In this document: positions 62,741-64,000 of the stretch, piece after piece
Layout: each line of letters begins with the position of its first letter
Position numbering within the stretch: position 1 is the stretch's first letter
Source: UBA2033 sp035345875
Lineage (GTDB): Bacteria; Spirochaetota; Leptospiria; Leptospirales; Leptospiraceae
Reading direction: 5' to 3'
Assembly (NCBI GenBank): GCA_035345875.1
Contig: DAORDH010000014.1
Span: forward strand, 1 to 64,000
DNA length: 64,000 nucleotides
Notes under the pieces: generated by a model
Seen by the model: only the letters and a program-made list of their open reading frames with translations
What the model was told of the DNA's origin: nothing
Database searches by the model: none
Translations under genes and position numbers: made by a program

Positions 62741-62812
62741 AAAATAAGTATCGTCAAATCTTTTTTATTGCTATTCAAAAACCTATCCTTTGTTAGATTA
62801 GAAATTCGGATT

Positions 62813-64000
62813 ATGCTAAAACTTTTTCGTTTTAAAGATTTTCTAAATCAGAAATTAAATGTACCTGAAATAAATCTGCCTTCTAGATCCAATCAATTGG
62901 TTTTGACAAAGTCTCGCTTTATGCAAGGGCTAAAATGCGACAAACTTTTATGGCATCAATATCACTCTGAAATAACTCCTACCTATTCAGCAAAGAACGA
63001 AAGCAATCTTCAAAGAGTAAATATTCAGAATGAATTTATTTTTAAGTATGCCAAATTAATTTACCCAAATGGAAAAGAAGTTCCTCGGAACCATAGTATG
63101 AGTTCGTCTCATAAGATGACTCAGAATCTGATTGCAGAGAGAAGTATTGTGTATAACGCATCTTTTCTAACTTCTGATTTTTTTTCTAGAACAAATATAC
63201 TGATACCAAGTAGTATAGATGATTCTTGGGAGATCATTGAAGTTAAATCCTCAATCAACCTCAAACATGACAATATATTAGATATATGTTTTCAAGTTCA
63301 TGTTGCAAGGCAAAGTGGTTTAAAAATATCGAATTGTTCCATTTTGCATGTAAATCCAGATTATTCTTTCACAGGTGAATTGGATATTTCGCAGCTTTTT
63401 ATACTCAAGAATGTTACAGATAGAGTGAACTCAGCCAAATCACAATTTGAGAAACAAGTGAACTATCTAAAGAGCTTAATTACTCGTTTAGATTCTCCTG
63501 ATCTTAGTAAAGAGCATTCTTGTGGAACTCCAAAGAATTGTATATTAAAAACTTGTTGGAATGATCTAGGTGAAGGAAATCTTTTTAATTTACGAGAAGG
63601 TGGAGATCTAACGACAAAATTTTTTAATTTAGGTGTTCGCTATGTCAAAGATATTCCTGAAGATCCCGACTTAACATTTACACAAAAAGTTCAGATTGAA
63701 TCAGAAAGAAGTAATTCTCCTTTTTTACAAAAAGATAAACTAACCGAATTTTTAAATTCAATTCAATTTCCTATTTACTTTCTTGATTTTGAAACCATTA
63801 ATCCGGCAATTCCAGTCTATGTAAATAGCAAACCATTTCAACATATACCTTTTCTTTATTCTTTGCATGTAATGGATAATAAGGATTTGCCTCCGAACCA
63901 TTTTAGCTATATCGATGATGGCTCTGTTGATCCGAGAGAAAAAATTTTAGATGATTTGTCTAAGATAATTTCCATAGATGGGACAATTCTTTGCTACAAT
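62813..64000 (+). CDS. DUF2779 nuclease-like protein, 3' end beyond window
   Basis: Open from ATG 62813 to the window edge (396 codons). The start LTKSRFMQGLKCDKLLWHQY is the signature opening of DUF2779 proteins. A PD-(D/E)xK Cas4-like core follows (SIDDSWEIIEVKSS near 139-152, then QVHVARQSG), then Cys residues that may hold an Fe-S cluster (HSCGTPKNCILKTCW), and the second domain IYFLDFETINPAIPVYVN with FQHIPFLYSLHV, resembling a DnaQ-like exonuclease. Divergent from the Cys-repeat gene. DNA repair or mobile-element defence is likely (inference). Confidence 0.8.
   Translation, partial: MLKLFRFKDFLNQKLNVPEINLPSRSNQLVLTKSRFMQGLKCDKLLWHQYHSEITPTYSAKNESNLQRVNIQNEFIFKYAKLIYPNGKEVPRNHSMSSSHKMTQNLIAERSIVYNASFLTSDFFSRTNILIPSSIDDSWEIIEVKSSINLKHDNILDICFQVHVARQSGLKISNCSILHVNPDYSFTGELDISQLFILKNVTDRVNSAKSQFEKQVNYLKSLITRLDSPDLSKEHSCGTPKNCILKTCWNDLGEGNLFNLREGGDLTTKFFNLGVRYVKDIPEDPDLTFTQKVQIESERSNSPFLQKDKLTEFLNSIQFPIYFLDFETINPAIPVYVNSKPFQHIPFLYSLHVMDNKDLPPNHFSYIDDGSVDPREKILDDLSKIISIDGTILCYN

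Overview
The window is AT-rich (about one-third G+C by eye) and looks chromosomal, from a spirochaete of the Leptospiraceae type (inference, moderate confidence). The clues are many lipoproteins with loose spirochaetal lipoboxes, a large bacterial-Ig (Big_2) repeat lipoprotein, several class III adenylate cyclases, many hybrid histidine kinases, two di-haem MauG/CcpA cytochromes, and a DUF5522 gene. I saw no rRNA, tRNA, CRISPR array or intact insertion sequence.

Layout. Positions 1-6.7 kb: the end of a DUF5522 gene, an acyl-CoA ligase, a ParA / RlpA-SPOR / lipoprotein operon, PlsC and a TerB-like protein. 7-10.7 kb: a surface lipoprotein with six Big_2 repeats, a von Willebrand A domain and a C-terminal hydrophobic anchor. 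11-14 kb: a membrane-anchored di-haem peroxidase translationally coupled to an adenylate cyclase, then MsrA. 14.8-20.5 kb: a minus-strand operon reading TPR protein, TPR lipoprotein, di-haem lipoprotein, RsbQ-like alpha/beta hydrolase, PAS hybrid kinase. 20.8-30.3 kb: a second RlpA-SPOR lipoprotein, a HAMP-SpoIIE phosphatase, and a TonB receptor with its partner lipoprotein. 30.3-32.2 kb: an arsR-arsC-acr3 operon. 32.7-35.6 kb: gcvP.

Positions 35.7-41.8 kb are the accessory part. They hold a RelE/ParE toxin-antitoxin pair, debris of toxin/immunity genes (one toxin-like gene with an in-frame stop, a duplicated immunity-gene tail, an Imm26-like fragment), a three-gene membrane operon (zinc ribbon, EVE-like, ankyrin lipoprotein) divergent from an XRE regulator with a perfect palindromic operator, and a VapBC pair. 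From 42 kb: a six-helix adenylate cyclase, a DnaJ-like protein, prfC and ispF. Positions 46.4-54.7 kb are a second signalling cluster: an EAL phosphodiesterase, two kinases, a second RsbQ-like hydrolase, a receiver-ATPase without an H-box, and a receiver with a decayed HD-GYP. The end holds rdgB, DUF1801, a 49-residue gene plus DUF971, a dihydroorotase, a lipoprotein that seems to start at AUA, a Cys-paired repeat protein with a glycosyltransferase-like gene, and the 5' part of a DUF2779 gene.

The most interesting theme is signalling. Two di-haem cytochromes are each coupled by overlap or near-contact to a signalling gene. Two RsbQ-like hydrolases, both with a complete Ser-Asp-His triad, sit next to PAS-containing hybrid kinases. 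This resembles the RsbQ-RsbP small-molecule/PAS pair of Bacillus, rewired to two-component phosphorelays and possibly to a haem redox sensor in the envelope.
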